Assembly (NCBI GenBank): GCA_018434325.1
Contig: JAHDPO010000051.1
Span: 1 to 64,000 of the forward strand
Source of the DNA: Clostridia bacterium
GTDB taxonomy: Bacteria; Bacillota; Peptococcia; DRI-13; UBA5745
DNA length: 64,000 nt
Direction of reading: 5' to 3'
A program made the translations under genes and the position numbers. This document shows, one piece after another, positions 28,022-36,633 of this stretch. The notes beneath the pieces were generated by a model that did not search any database, was not told the DNA's origin, and worked only from the letters and a program-made list of their open reading frames with translations. Every line of letters begins with the position of its first letter. Position 1 is the stretch's first letter.

Positions 28022-28258
28022 GGTTTTCTGGAGACGCCGCAGCTTGCGGGACCGAAGAGGAAAGCCGTATGAGTCAGCATACGGCGAAGCTTTCAGGTAA
28101 AATGTACAGAAGCCGGACGATTTCCTGGAAAGCCCCTGATTAGCAGCAGCAGTCGGGCGGCGCCGAAGGAGCAAGGGCAGGGGGCCTCAAAGCCCCGGCA
28201 GCCTCAAGGGGGCGGGCCCGAATCTCTCAGGTAGGATTAGATTCTTGATACAGGAGGA
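28022..28258 (+). ncRNA. Tandem glycine riboswitch
   Basis: Two consecutive glycine aptamers. The first has the core GGACCGAAGAGGAAAGCC and the 3' element CGAAGCTTTCAGGTAAAATG, ending in the P1 partner ACAGAAGCC. The second has GCGCCGAAGGAGCAAGG and CCCGAATCTCTCAGGTAGGA, ending near ATACAGGAGG. Its place ahead of gcvT fits the known role: glycine binding switches on the cleavage system. Confidence 0.93.
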
Positions 28259-28259
28259 G

Positions 28260-28313
28260 GACAGCTTTTATTGGCATGGGATAAGGCCGATAAAGACTGT
28301 CTTCTTTAATTTT
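28260..28313 (+). terminator. Riboswitch-controlled terminator (expression platform)
   Basis: GACAG-CTTTTATTGGC pairs with GCCGATAAAG-CTGTC and is followed by TTCTTTAATTTT. Its left arm immediately follows the second aptamer, so glycine binding probably prevents it from forming and gives an ON switch. Confidence 0.75.
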
Positions 28314-28370
28314 AGCTAAACAGGATTTAGGGAAGGCTAAATAAAGGCTAATAAGAAGGAGGACTGTCAG

Positions 28371-29498
28371 ATGGCAGGAAAACGAACACCCCTTTTTGAA
28401 GAGCACCAGGCCATGGGCGCTAAAATGGTGGACTTTGGAGGCTGGGACATGCCGGTGCAGTATACGTCGATTATTGAGGAGCATCTGGCTACCCGGGAGA
28501 AGGCCGGCTTATTCGATGTATCTCATATGGGGGAGATCCTCGTTAAAGGCCGGGGCAGCAGAGAGGCCCTAAACCGGCTGGTGACCAATAACCTGGCGGC
28601 ATTGGAGCCGGGGAAGATCATTTATACGCTGCTGCCCAATGACCGGGGCGGCGTAGTTGATGATCTGCTTATCTACATGCTGGGTGAGGAAGAGTTTTTT
28701 CTGGTGGTTAATGCCTCCAATACGGATAAGGATTATGCCTGGCTTGTCCGGCAATTAGAGGTCTTGGCCGTCGCCGAGCCGGCTCTGGCTCAGGTGCGGG
28801 CGGAGAACGCCTCCGCCGATTATGCCCAAATCGCCATTCAGGGTCCGGCGGCTCAGGAGATTCTGCAAAAGCTTTCGGTTTACGACCTGAATCAGATCAA
28901 GTTTTTCCGCTTTGCCCAAACGGAGGTTCTCAATCAGCCCGTTATCCTGTCCCGCACCGGCTATACGGGAGAGGATGGCTTTGAGATTTATTGCGGCCGG
29001 TCGGCTGCGGTGAGTCTTTGGCGGGAGCTCCTGGCTTCCGGCAAAGAAGAAGGCCTTTTGCCTGTAGGCTTGGGAGCCAGGGATACGCTGCGCTTCGAGG
29101 CCGCCCTGCCCTTGTACGGCCACGAGTTGTCCGAGGAGATCACGCCGATTGAGGCAGGGCTGAAACATTTTGTGAAGATGGATAAATGCGATTATCCCGG
29201 CAAGGAGATTATCAAGGATCAAATGGAAAACGGCCCTCGCCGCATTCTGGCAGGTATCGAGCTGGTGGAACGGGGTATTCCCCGGGAAGGCTATGTTATC
29301 GCTAAGGATGGCCAGCCGGTGGGCGATGTGGCCAGCGGCACCCATAGTCCTACGTTTAAGAAGGGGCTGGCTACAGCCTTTGTGCCGCCGTCGTTGGCGG
29401 CGATAGACACGGAGCTGGACGTGATCATCAGGGATAAGCCGGTAAAGGCCAAAGTAGTTCAATTGCCGTTTTACCGGAAAAAGACAAAGCAAAATTAA
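28371..29498 (+). CDS. gcvT: Glycine cleavage system T protein (aminomethyltransferase)
   Basis: GcvT moves the aminomethyl carbon from lipoyl-H protein to THF, giving methylene-THF and ammonia. The 375-aa protein has the normal length and motifs: FGGWDMPVQYTSI near residue 22, LFDVSHMGEI near 48, the conserved RTGYTGEDGFEIY near 196 and LGARDTLRFEAALPLYGHE near 236. AAGGAGGA lies upstream. It is first in the riboswitch-controlled operon. Confidence 0.98.
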   Translation: MAGKRTPLFEEHQAMGAKMVDFGGWDMPVQYTSIIEEHLATREKAGLFDVSHMGEILVKGRGSREALNRLVTNNLAALEPGKIIYTLLPNDRGGVVDDLLIYMLGEEEFFLVVNASNTDKDYAWLVRQLEVLAVAEPALAQVRAENASADYAQIAIQGPAAQEILQKLSVYDLNQIKFFRFAQTEVLNQPVILSRTGYTGEDGFEIYCGRSAAVSLWRELLASGKEEGLLPVGLGARDTLRFEAALPLYGHELSEEITPIEAGLKHFVKMDKCDYPGKEIIKDQMENGPRRILAGIELVERGIPREGYVIAKDGQPVGDVASGTHSPTFKKGLATAFVPPSLAAIDTELDVIIRDKPVKAKVVQLPFYRKKTKQN

Positions 29499-29522
29499 GC
29501 CAAATAAAATTGAGGAGGAACA

Positions 29523-29906
29523 ATGATGAGTACGAAGAGCTTGAAGTTTTCCCAGGAGCACGAATGGGTGAAGGCTGAGGGGGTCACGGCATATATCGGT
29601 ATCAGTGATTTTGCTCAACATTCTTTAGGGGATATTGTTTTCGTCGATCTACCGAAAGCCGGAGCCAAAATCAGTGCCGGTAAGGTTTTTGCCGCCGTGG
29701 AATCCGTAAAGGCTGTCTCGGATATTTTCGCTCCCGTATCCGGCAAGATTATTGAAGTAAACGAAGCTTTAAACGATGCTCCGGAATTAATCAATGAAGA
29801 TCCTTATGAAAATTGGATCGTTATGGTGGAAATGGAGGAGCCCTCCGAGCTGGCCGCTTTGATGGATAGCGAGGCTTACGATGAGTTTTGCAAGGAAGGG
29901 GAATGA
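29523..29906 (+). CDS. gcvH: Glycine cleavage system H protein
   Basis: The lipoyl-bearing shuttle protein of the complex, 127 aa. The lipoylation site is the lysine in AAVESVKAVSDIFAPVSG (about residue 63). The start EHEWVKAEG and GISDFAQHSLGDIVFVDLP are typical. It overlaps the next gene by 4 bp. Its lipoyl group would be attached by the ligase encoded at the operon end. Confidence 0.98.
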   Translation: MMSTKSLKFSQEHEWVKAEGVTAYIGISDFAQHSLGDIVFVDLPKAGAKISAGKVFAAVESVKAVSDIFAPVSGKIIEVNEALNDAPELINEDPYENWIVMVEMEEPSELAALMDSEAYDEFCKEGE

Positions 29907-31261
29907 TGATGAATTCTTATATTCCCCATACTAAGGAGGATCGGCGGCAGATGCTGGCCAAAATCGGCCTGTCGGATATGGAACAGCTGTTTGCCGAAAT
30001 TCCTGAGGCCTTAAAGCTAAAAAGACCCCTGGCTATTCCTCAGGGCTTAAGCGAGATGGAAGTGGCTGCCGCCATGAAAGCCCTGGCCGGCGGCAATGCC
30101 TCTGCCGAAGATAAGATTTGCTTCCTGGGAGGCGGTATTTATGATCATTATATACCGGCGGCAATTCCCCAGCTTTTGCTGCGGCAGGAGTTTTACACGG
30201 CCTATACGCCTTATCAGGCGGAGATGAGCCAGGGCACTTTGCAGTCGATCTTTGAATTTCAAAGCTACATCGCCCGCCTTACGGGTATGGATATCGCCAA
30301 TGCTTCCGTTTATGACGGAGCCAACGCTTGTGCCGAAGCTATGTTTATGGGGGCAAATGCCACGGACAGGGACGAAGTAATCCTTCTGGGGGCTTTGAAT
30401 CCCCAATATGCAGAGACATGCAAAACCTACGCCAGGTTCCGGGATATCAAGCTGAAGGAGTGCCCCTGGGACAGCAAAACCGGCGGCGGTGATTTAACGG
30501 TCTTGGCGGAGTTAATCGGTGATAATACGGCCGCCGTTATTGTGCAAAGTCCTAATTATTTTGGCATCATTGAAGATCTGGCTAAGATTGGGCCTTTGGT
30601 CAAAGGAAAGGGTGCTTTGCTGATTGTGGCGGCAGATCCTATTTCTCTGGGGCTGTTGAAGCCTGCCGCTGAGTACGGCGCCGACATTGCCGTAGGGGAA
30701 GGGCAGTCCTTGGGCATACCCATGAGCTTTGGCGGCCCGGGCTTAGGCTATCTGGCCTGCAAGAATGAATTGCTGCGCAAGCTGCCGGGCCGTTTGGTGG
30801 GTGAGACTACGGATAAGGAAGGCCGCCGGGGCTTTGTCTTGACGATTCAGGCCAGAGAGCAGCATATCCGCCGGGAAAAGGCCACCAGCAACATCTGTAC
30901 GAACCAGGCCCTTTGCGCCTTAGCTGCCGCCATGTATATGACCTTTATGGGTAAAGAAGGTTTGCGGGAAACGGCGGAGCTTTGTCTGCAGAAATCCCGC
31001 TATCTCCATGACGCGCTGATTGCCGGCGGCCGGTTTACCAGCGTATTTACGGGGCCCACATTTAAAGAGTTTGTGGTGCGTTATCAGGGGGATGCGGTAA
31101 AATTCCGGCAGGCTATGGCTGAGGCCGGCTTCCTGCCGGGCATAGTCTTAGCTGAGCCGGCAAATCCCGGGTTGGCTGATTGCCTGCTGATTGCGGTGAC
31201 AGAAAAACGGACGAAAGCCGAGATGGACGCTTTTGTCAAGAAAGCAGGTGAAATCCGATGA
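29903..31261 (+). CDS. gcvPA: Glycine dehydrogenase (decarboxylating) subunit 1
   Basis: The N-terminal half of the split P protein, which decarboxylates glycine and loads the H protein. It starts MMMNSYIPHTKEDRRQMLAK; three successive ATGs (29903, 29906, 29909) are possible, the last best spaced from AAGGAAGGGG. Length is about 450 aa. YTPYQAEMSQGTLQSIFEFQ and the TTDKEGRRGFVLTIQAREQH region match the family. It overlaps gcvH and gcvPB by 4 bp each. Confidence 0.97.
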   Translation: MMMNSYIPHTKEDRRQMLAKIGLSDMEQLFAEIPEALKLKRPLAIPQGLSEMEVAAAMKALAGGNASAEDKICFLGGGIYDHYIPAAIPQLLLRQEFYTAYTPYQAEMSQGTLQSIFEFQSYIARLTGMDIANASVYDGANACAEAMFMGANATDRDEVILLGALNPQYAETCKTYARFRDIKLKECPWDSKTGGGDLTVLAELIGDNTAAVIVQSPNYFGIIEDLAKIGPLVKGKGALLIVAADPISLGLLKPAAEYGADIAVGEGQSLGIPMSFGGPGLGYLACKNELLRKLPGRLVGETTDKEGRRGFVLTIQAREQHIRREKATSNICTNQALCALAAAMYMTFMGKEGLRETAELCLQKSRYLHDALIAGGRFTSVFTGPTFKEFVVRYQGDAVKFRQAMAEAGFLPGIVLAEPANPGLADCLLIAVTEKRTKAEMDAFVKKAGEIR

Positions 31262-32727
31262 ACAAGCCGTCAGTAAAAAAACTGGTTTTTGAATTAGGGG
31301 CTCCGGGCCGCCGGGGCCACAGGCTTCCTGCTTGCGATGTGGAGCAAAAGCCTCTGGATCAGCTGCTGGGCCCCGATTTTTTGCGGCAGGAGCTGGATTT
31401 CCCTGAGCTTTCCGAGCAGGAGGCGGTTCGTCATTACATCGGTTTATCGCAATTGAATCATGGAGTGGATTCCGGATTTTATCCCCTGGGCTCCTGCACC
31501 ATGAAATACAATCCAAAAATCAATGAAGCGGTGGCAGCCGGCAGCGGCTTTGCCGCCAGTCATCCTCTGGCCGGCCCGGAGCTGTCCCAGGGTAATCTGG
31601 AGCTGATGTATAAGTTATCTCAACACCTTGGTGAAGTAACGGGTATGGATAGCTTTAGCCTTCAACCGGCAGCGGGAGCCCAGGGCGAGCTGGCCGGGCT
31701 GATGGTGATCCGGGCTTACCATGACCACCGGGGTGACAGCAAGCGCCGCAAGATCTTGATTCCCGATACGGCCCACGGCACCAACCCGGCTTCTGCCGCC
31801 ATGGCGGGCCTGGAGATTGTGGAGATCAAGTCCGATCAGGAAGGCAATGTGGATTTAGAGGATTTGGCCGCCCATCTGGACGAACAGGTGGCGGGCCTGA
31901 TGCTGACCAATCCCAGCACCCTGGGCCTTTTTGAGATCAATATCGAAAAGATTGCCGCCATGGTTCATGAGGCGGGGGGATTACTTTATTATGACGGCGC
32001 CAACATGAACGCCATCATGGGCATTGTCCGCCCCGGCGATATGGGCTTTGACGTGGTGCATCTAAACCTGCATAAGACCTTTTCCACTCCCCACGGCGGC
32101 GGCGGCCCCGGAGCGGGTCCCGTAGGCGTTAAGGCCGGCCTGGCGGATTTTCTGCCCAAGCCGGTAGTTTGCCAAAAAGAGGACGGCAGCTATTATCTGG
32201 AGGAGGACAGACCGCTGTCCATCGGCCGTCTGCGTTCTTTCTTCGGCAACTTCGGCGTACTGGTGAAAGCGTATACCTACATCCTGACCATGGGCGGCGA
32301 CGGTCTGAAAGCCGCCTCGCAGCACGCCGTGCTGAATGCCAATTACCTGCGCACCTTATTGACGGAGTTTATGGAAGCGGCCAGCCCCAGGACTTGCATG
32401 CATGAGTTTGTTCTGACGGCTCAGCCCCAAAAGCAAGCCGGCTTCTCCGCCCTGGATATTGCCAAAAGAATGATTGATTTTTCGATCCACCCGCCGACGA
32501 TTTACTTCCCCTTGATCGTGAAAGAAGCGATGATGTTTGAGCCGGTGGAGACGGAAAGCAAGGAAAGCCTCGATGAAGCGGCGGCGGTAATGCAGAGTAT
32601 TATTGAAGAAGGCAGCCGGGAGCCCGCTGTTTTGCACAATGCCCCGATGACTAAGGTGGTAGGCCGGCTGGATGATACGAAGGCCGCCAGAAAACCGGTT
32701 CTGGTCTACCGGCCGGAGAAGCAATAA
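31258..32727 (+). CDS. gcvPB: Glycine dehydrogenase (decarboxylating) subunit 2
   Basis: The PLP-binding half of the split P protein, 489 aa. The cofactor lysine is in HLNLHKTFSTPHGGGGPGAG (about residues 265-284). It also has GSCTMKYNPKINE and the PDTAHGTNPASAAMAG motif. Split P proteins are the rule in Bacillota. It ends 40 bp before the dihydrolipoyl dehydrogenase gene. Confidence 0.98.
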   Translation: MNKPSVKKLVFELGAPGRRGHRLPACDVEQKPLDQLLGPDFLRQELDFPELSEQEAVRHYIGLSQLNHGVDSGFYPLGSCTMKYNPKINEAVAAGSGFAASHPLAGPELSQGNLELMYKLSQHLGEVTGMDSFSLQPAAGAQGELAGLMVIRAYHDHRGDSKRRKILIPDTAHGTNPASAAMAGLEIVEIKSDQEGNVDLEDLAAHLDEQVAGLMLTNPSTLGLFEINIEKIAAMVHEAGGLLYYDGANMNAIMGIVRPGDMGFDVVHLNLHKTFSTPHGGGGPGAGPVGVKAGLADFLPKPVVCQKEDGSYYLEEDRPLSIGRLRSFFGNFGVLVKAYTYILTMGGDGLKAASQHAVLNANYLRTLLTEFMEAASPRTCMHEFVLTAQPQKQAGFSALDIAKRMIDFSIHPPTIYFPLIVKEAMMFEPVETESKESLDEAAAVMQSIIEEGSREPAVLHNAPMTKVVGRLDDTKAARKPVLVYRPEKQ

Positions 32728-32767
32728 GGCAAGTGATGCAGGATAAGCGCAAGAGGAGGGGAGCAAG

Positions 32768-34282
32768 CTGGAGATTTACGATATCATTATTATCGGCGGC
32801 GGTCCCGGAGGCTATAATGCCGCTTTAGCCGGGGCCAGAGCCGGATTAAAGGTATTGCTGGCGGAGATGGATAAGCTTGGCGGCGTCTGCCTCAATGAGG
32901 GCTGCATTCCCTCAAAGGCTTTACTTTATAGCGCCAAGCTGCTGGAGGGGGCCATTCAGGGTGAGAAGTATGGCCTCAGCGTTGAAAAGGCTTCCCTGAA
33001 TCAGGAAAAAGTGATCGACCGCAAAAATAAGGTGGTTCGTACCTTGGTGTCAGGGGTCAAGGGAGCGTTAAAAGAAGCCGGTGTTACCCTGGTCATGGGC
33101 GCAGGCCGGCTTTTGCCAAAAGCAATTGATCAGGCGACTGACCAATCTACTGGCCAATCTACTGACCGGGAAGGGTCTCAGAATGCGGCTTTTACCGTCC
33201 GGATAGGGGAGCAGCAGTACTTAGGCCAAAACGTTATACTGGCTGCCGGCTCCAGTCCTCTTTTGCCTCCTATTCCCGGTCTTGGCGAGCAGCGGGAAAA
33301 AGGCTTTGTCCTTACCAGCAAAGAAATGCTGGATTTGCGGCAAATACCGGCAAGCCTGGCAGTCATCGGCGGCGGCGTCATCGGGCTGGAAATGGCCTGC
33401 TATTATAATGCCGTCGGGACTAAGGTAACGGTTATTGAAATGCTGCCCAAAATCGGCGGTCAGATCGATGAGGATATCGCCGCTTTGCTCCAGAAGAATC
33501 TGGAGAAAAAGGGCATTGTCTTTCATTTGGCGGCTAAGGTGACGGAGATTGGCGAAGGGGCAGTGGTCTACGAAAAAGACGGTGAAAGCCGGTCATTAGC
33601 TGCGGAGCTGGTTTTGGCGAGTTTGGGCCGGCAGCCGAACACAGAGGGGCTGGGCCTGGCGGAGCTGGGCGTAGCCATGGCCGGCAAAGCCGTGAAAACC
33701 GACGGCCGGCTGCGTACCAATATCCCGGGCTTGTATGCCGTAGGGGATATTAACGGCAAAGTGATGCTGGCCCATACGGCTTATTGGGAAGGGGAGCGGG
33801 CAGTCAAGGATATCCTGGCTCGCATTAAAGAGACGGACGGTAAATGGTCGGAAAATAAGCCATCACAGAGTGAGCAGGCTTTCCGGGCTATTTTAGGCAT
33901 TGATGTACCAGCTGATGAGGCTGATTACAGCATGATTCCCGGGGTGATCTACACAAACCCTGAAGTGGCTTGGGTGGGCAAAAGCGGTGATCCGGCGACA
34001 AGCGGAGAACAAGATTTCTATGTTCAGACGATTTCCATGCGGTTTTCCGGCCGTTACCTGGCCGAAAATGAGGGGGGCGACGGTATTTGTAAGCTGGTGC
34101 TGGACAAAGAAAGCCAGCGGCTGGCCGGCGTTCATATGATCGCCAACCACAGCGCGGAAGTTATTGCCGCGGCGGCCATTCTGGTTCAACGGGGGGGCGA
34201 CGTTCAGGAAATCAAGGATTACATATTCCCCCATCCTTCCGTTTCGGAAATACTGCGGGAGGGTATTCACAGCCTGCAATAA
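32768..34282 (+). CDS. lpdA: Dihydrolipoyl dehydrogenase (L protein), CTG start
   Basis: It reoxidises dihydrolipoyl-H protein with NAD+. The FAD motif IIIIGGGPGGYNAA lies upstream of the first ATG, so the start must be earlier. Upstream to the in-frame TAA at 32744 there is no ATG, GTG or TTG; CTG 32768, 7 bp after AGGAGGGG, gives 504 aa. The redox disulfide GGVCLNEGCIPSK (about 40-52), NAD-binding AVIGGGVIGLEMA and the C-terminal base HPHPSVSE are intact. Residues about 119-137 (DQATDQSTGQSTDREGSQ) are a low-complexity insert from a 12-nt DNA repeat. Confidence 0.95.
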   Translation: MEIYDIIIIGGGPGGYNAALAGARAGLKVLLAEMDKLGGVCLNEGCIPSKALLYSAKLLEGAIQGEKYGLSVEKASLNQEKVIDRKNKVVRTLVSGVKGALKEAGVTLVMGAGRLLPKAIDQATDQSTGQSTDREGSQNAAFTVRIGEQQYLGQNVILAAGSSPLLPPIPGLGEQREKGFVLTSKEMLDLRQIPASLAVIGGGVIGLEMACYYNAVGTKVTVIEMLPKIGGQIDEDIAALLQKNLEKKGIVFHLAAKVTEIGEGAVVYEKDGESRSLAAELVLASLGRQPNTEGLGLAELGVAMAGKAVKTDGRLRTNIPGLYAVGDINGKVMLAHTAYWEGERAVKDILARIKETDGKWSENKPSQSEQAFRAILGIDVPADEADYSMIPGVIYTNPEVAWVGKSGDPATSGEQDFYVQTISMRFSGRYLAENEGGDGICKLVLDKESQRLAGVHMIANHSAEVIAAAAILVQRGGDVQEIKDYIFPHPSVSEILREGIHSLQ

Positions 34283-34353
34283 AGAGCGGCATAAGGACGT
34301 AAAAGCAAAGACCGGCAAAAACAAAGTACAGCAAAACAAAGCGAGGTTAATTG

Positions 34354-35355
34354 ATGATCTACGTACCCAATGGCAGCAAGGACCCTTATTATAACCTTGC
34401 TTTTGAAGAATATTTGTTCCAGCAGGCGGCGGCGGGAGAGACGTATTTCAGTCTGTGGCAAAATGACAATACCATCGTTATCGGCAAAAATCAGAATCCG
34501 TATAATGAGATTGACGCCGATTTCGTCAAAGAAAAGGACATCACGGTAGTAAGGCGCATCACCGGCGGCGGAGCCGTCTATCACGACCTGGGCAATGTAA
34601 ATTTTACTTTCATTGCGCCGGTGGATGATCAGGCCGGATTCGATTTTGCCAAATTCACGGAGCCGGTGATCGCTGCTCTGAAAAGCTTAGGCCTGCCGGC
34701 GGAAAACCAGGGCCGCAATGATATTGCTATTGCCGGGGCCAAAATCTCCGGCAATGCCCAGCATGTGACCGGCGGCAAGCTGCTGCACCACGGCACTTTA
34801 TTGTTTGATTCCAACCTGGAAATGCTGGGCAAGTGTCTGACAGCGCTGCCTGAGAAGCTGGCGGCCAAAGGCATCACTTCCGTCAGGAGCCGGGTGGCCA
34901 ATATCAGGGAGCTTTTGCCCGAGGGAAGTGATCTGGAAGTAGAAAGTTTTATGGACAGGCTAAGGGAATTTGTCTTCAGCCTTAATCCCGGCTGCACCAG
35001 TTGGAATCCCGGCGAGGCCGACCAGGAAGCCATCATGACACTGCGGAACAGCAAATACGCCACTTGGGAATGGAACTACGGCTCTTCACCGGCGGGAGAC
35101 ACCGTCTACAGCCGCCGTTTTGAAGGCTGCGGCACCATTACCTTGCGTTTGTCCATAGCTGCCGGCCGGATTGCCCAATGCAGCATCTCCGGCGATTTCT
35201 TTGGCTCCGGCCAGGTTGCCGACATTGAGAAGCTGCTTACCGGCGTCAAGAATGAACCCGAGGCAATAGCTGAAGCTTTGGTGGATGTAAAATTAGCCCA
35301 TTATTTTTATGGGCTGGAAAAAACAGATTTTATTAAGTTTTTTGAAGGCGTTTAA
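34354..35355 (+). CDS. lplA: Lipoate--protein ligase
   Basis: It activates lipoate with ATP and attaches it to the H protein. The protein is 333 aa from ATG 34354 (TTG 34351 is also possible). Motifs: NDNTIVIGKNQNPYNEI, the lipoate-binding RRITGGGAVYHDLGNVNFTF (about 69-88) and the catalytic lysine in AGAKISGNAQ (about 130). It is last in the glycine cleavage operon, matching its job there. Confidence 0.96.
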   Translation: MIYVPNGSKDPYYNLAFEEYLFQQAAAGETYFSLWQNDNTIVIGKNQNPYNEIDADFVKEKDITVVRRITGGGAVYHDLGNVNFTFIAPVDDQAGFDFAKFTEPVIAALKSLGLPAENQGRNDIAIAGAKISGNAQHVTGGKLLHHGTLLFDSNLEMLGKCLTALPEKLAAKGITSVRSRVANIRELLPEGSDLEVESFMDRLREFVFSLNPGCTSWNPGEADQEAIMTLRNSKYATWEWNYGSSPAGDTVYSRRFEGCGTITLRLSIAAGRIAQCSISGDFFGSGQVADIEKLLTGVKNEPEAIAEALVDVKLAHYFYGLEKTDFIKFFEGV

Positions 35356-35357
35356 TT

Positions 35358-35393
35358 GAGGCGCTTAATTAAGACACGTAATTAAGACGCCTC
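35358..35393. terminator. Hairpin after lplA
   Basis: GAGGCG/CGCCTC with inner TTAATT/AATTAA. No clear T-run follows on either strand, so it may only protect the 3' end of the gcv transcript. Confidence 0.45.
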
Positions 35394-35398
35394 CGAAA

Positions 35399-35538
35399 TA
35401 TACAAAATTGCAAGTTTAAAGTGTGCTTTTCCTTTGAAACAGCGGTCATCTCCTGATTGAGACACTAAATGCAGCGGATGAATAGCGTCTTATTGGGGAG
35501 CGGATGTTTCGAACACTTTAAACTTGCAATTTTGCTAG
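35399..35538. repeat. MITE-like element, copy 3 (opposite orientation)
   Basis: A 140-bp element with 26-bp terminal inverted repeats at 35399-35424 and 35513-35538. The ends contain CAAAATTGCAAGTTTAAAG and its complement. AGCGGTCAT and ACACTAAAT in the interior are the complements of ATGACCGCT and ATTTAGTGT in copy 2. It ends 2 bp from the yitT stop codon. Confidence 0.85.
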
Positions 35539-35540
35539 AT

Positions 35541-36410
35541 TTACTCGCCTATGCTTTTGAAGCCTTCGCCCAGGATTTCACCGGCCTCCAAAACCACCAT
35601 AAAAGCATGGGGATCCAGCTGATGGATGATACGCTTCAGTTCGTAATATTGACTTTTGCGTACTGCCGACAGCAAAACCGGCCGATCCTTATCTGTGTAA
35701 CTGCCCCTGCCCTCCAATATGGTGCAGCCCCGGCCTAAATGCTTAAAAATGAGAGGCGGCAATTCTTCATGGCGCTCGGAAATGATCATCAGGACTTTTC
35801 CTACATCCAAGCCGTAGAGGATGCTGTCGACCATGCGGGAGGAAGCAAAAATACAGATCAGGGCGTATAAGGCGCTGTTTACATTGGCGTAAACAATGGC
35901 GGCGCAAATGAGGACGCAGCCGTCAAACATCAGCATCAGCTTGCCGATAGAGATGCCGGGGGCTCTCTTCTGGGCAAGCCGGACAACGATATCGGAGCCG
36001 CCGGTGGTGGAGGAGCGCATGAAAACCAGGCCCAGGCCCAGGCCGCTGAGGACGCCGCCATAAAGGGCGGCCAGAATCATTTCACCATGATAGGGCGGTA
36101 TATAGGCTTCCACCAGAGAAAGAACCGCCGTAAAAATCAGCACGGATCTAAGGGTCTTAACGGTGAACCGCTTGCCCAGAAATAAAAAGGCCAGAATCAG
36201 CAAAGGCACGTTGATTGCAAAGTTTAAAACGGAAATGGGCAATCCGGTCAGATGATTGATCAAAATACAAATGCCCGTAACGCCGCCGGGGGCAATATTA
36301 TTCGGCGCATCGAAAATCTGGGTGCCGATGGCCAGAAAAGCACAGCCCGCAATATCAAAAAGGGTATCCACGATTAACTCTTTAATGGTATGCCAATTCA
36401 CTTTCCCCAT
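35541..36410 (-). CDS. YitT family membrane protein (DUF161/DUF2179)
   Basis: An integral membrane protein of unknown transport function, 289 aa. The N-terminal part has five to six helices with the family pattern FDAPNNIAPGGVTGICILIN and GLGLGLVFMRSSTTGGSDIV. The C-terminal soluble DUF2179 domain is seen in GRGCTILEGRGSYTDKDRPV. A GGAGGG site directly abuts ATG 36410; GTG 36401, three codons later, has better spacing. It is divergent from the paaK gene and alone on its strand. Confidence 0.87.
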   Translation of the reverse strand: MGKVNWHTIKELIVDTLFDIAGCAFLAIGTQIFDAPNNIAPGGVTGICILINHLTGLPISVLNFAINVPLLILAFLFLGKRFTVKTLRSVLIFTAVLSLVEAYIPPYHGEMILAALYGGVLSGLGLGLVFMRSSTTGGSDIVVRLAQKRAPGISIGKLMLMFDGCVLICAAIVYANVNSALYALICIFASSRMVDSILYGLDVGKVLMIISERHEELPPLIFKHLGRGCTILEGRGSYTDKDRPVLLSAVRKSQYYELKRIIHQLDPHAFMVVLEAGEILGEGFKSIGE

Positions 36411-36496
36411 CCCTCCTGCAACTGGTAGTTTTGCCTGTATGTGGTTATCATATGCTTTGGCTCAGAAAAGTGCAAGTTCGAATCCTTTTCCCGGAC

Positions 36497-36525
36497 TTGA
36501 AAGTACAGGCATAAAATTATATAAT
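36497..36525 (+). promoter_or_regulatory. Near-consensus promoter ahead of paaK leader
   Basis: TTGAAA (36497-36502), 17 bp, TATAAT (36520-36525). The predicted start near 36532 gives a leader of about 100 nt. Confidence 0.8.
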
Positions 36526-36570
36526 ACGGAGGTAGCATGGTAGTCTGGTAGGGCAATGTATTGTTCCCTT

Positions 36571-36614
36571 GCCTATGGCTCCTGCGCATAAATCAGGCCA
36601 TAGGTTTATTTTTG
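36571..36614 (+). terminator. Leader terminator before paaK (possible attenuator)
   Basis: GCCTATGGC pairs with GCCATAGG across a 17-nt loop and is followed by TTTATTTTTG. It lies between the promoter and the gene. Upstream GGGCAA can pair with TTGCC just before the stem, which could compete with it. Confidence 0.7.
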
Positions 36615-36633
36615 TCAAAGGGGATGAGTAGAA

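Noticed and set aside
36465-36496. GTTCGAATCC, resembling a tRNA T-loop
   Set aside because: The flanking bases cannot form a 5-bp T stem, and no acceptor or anticodon arm is present.
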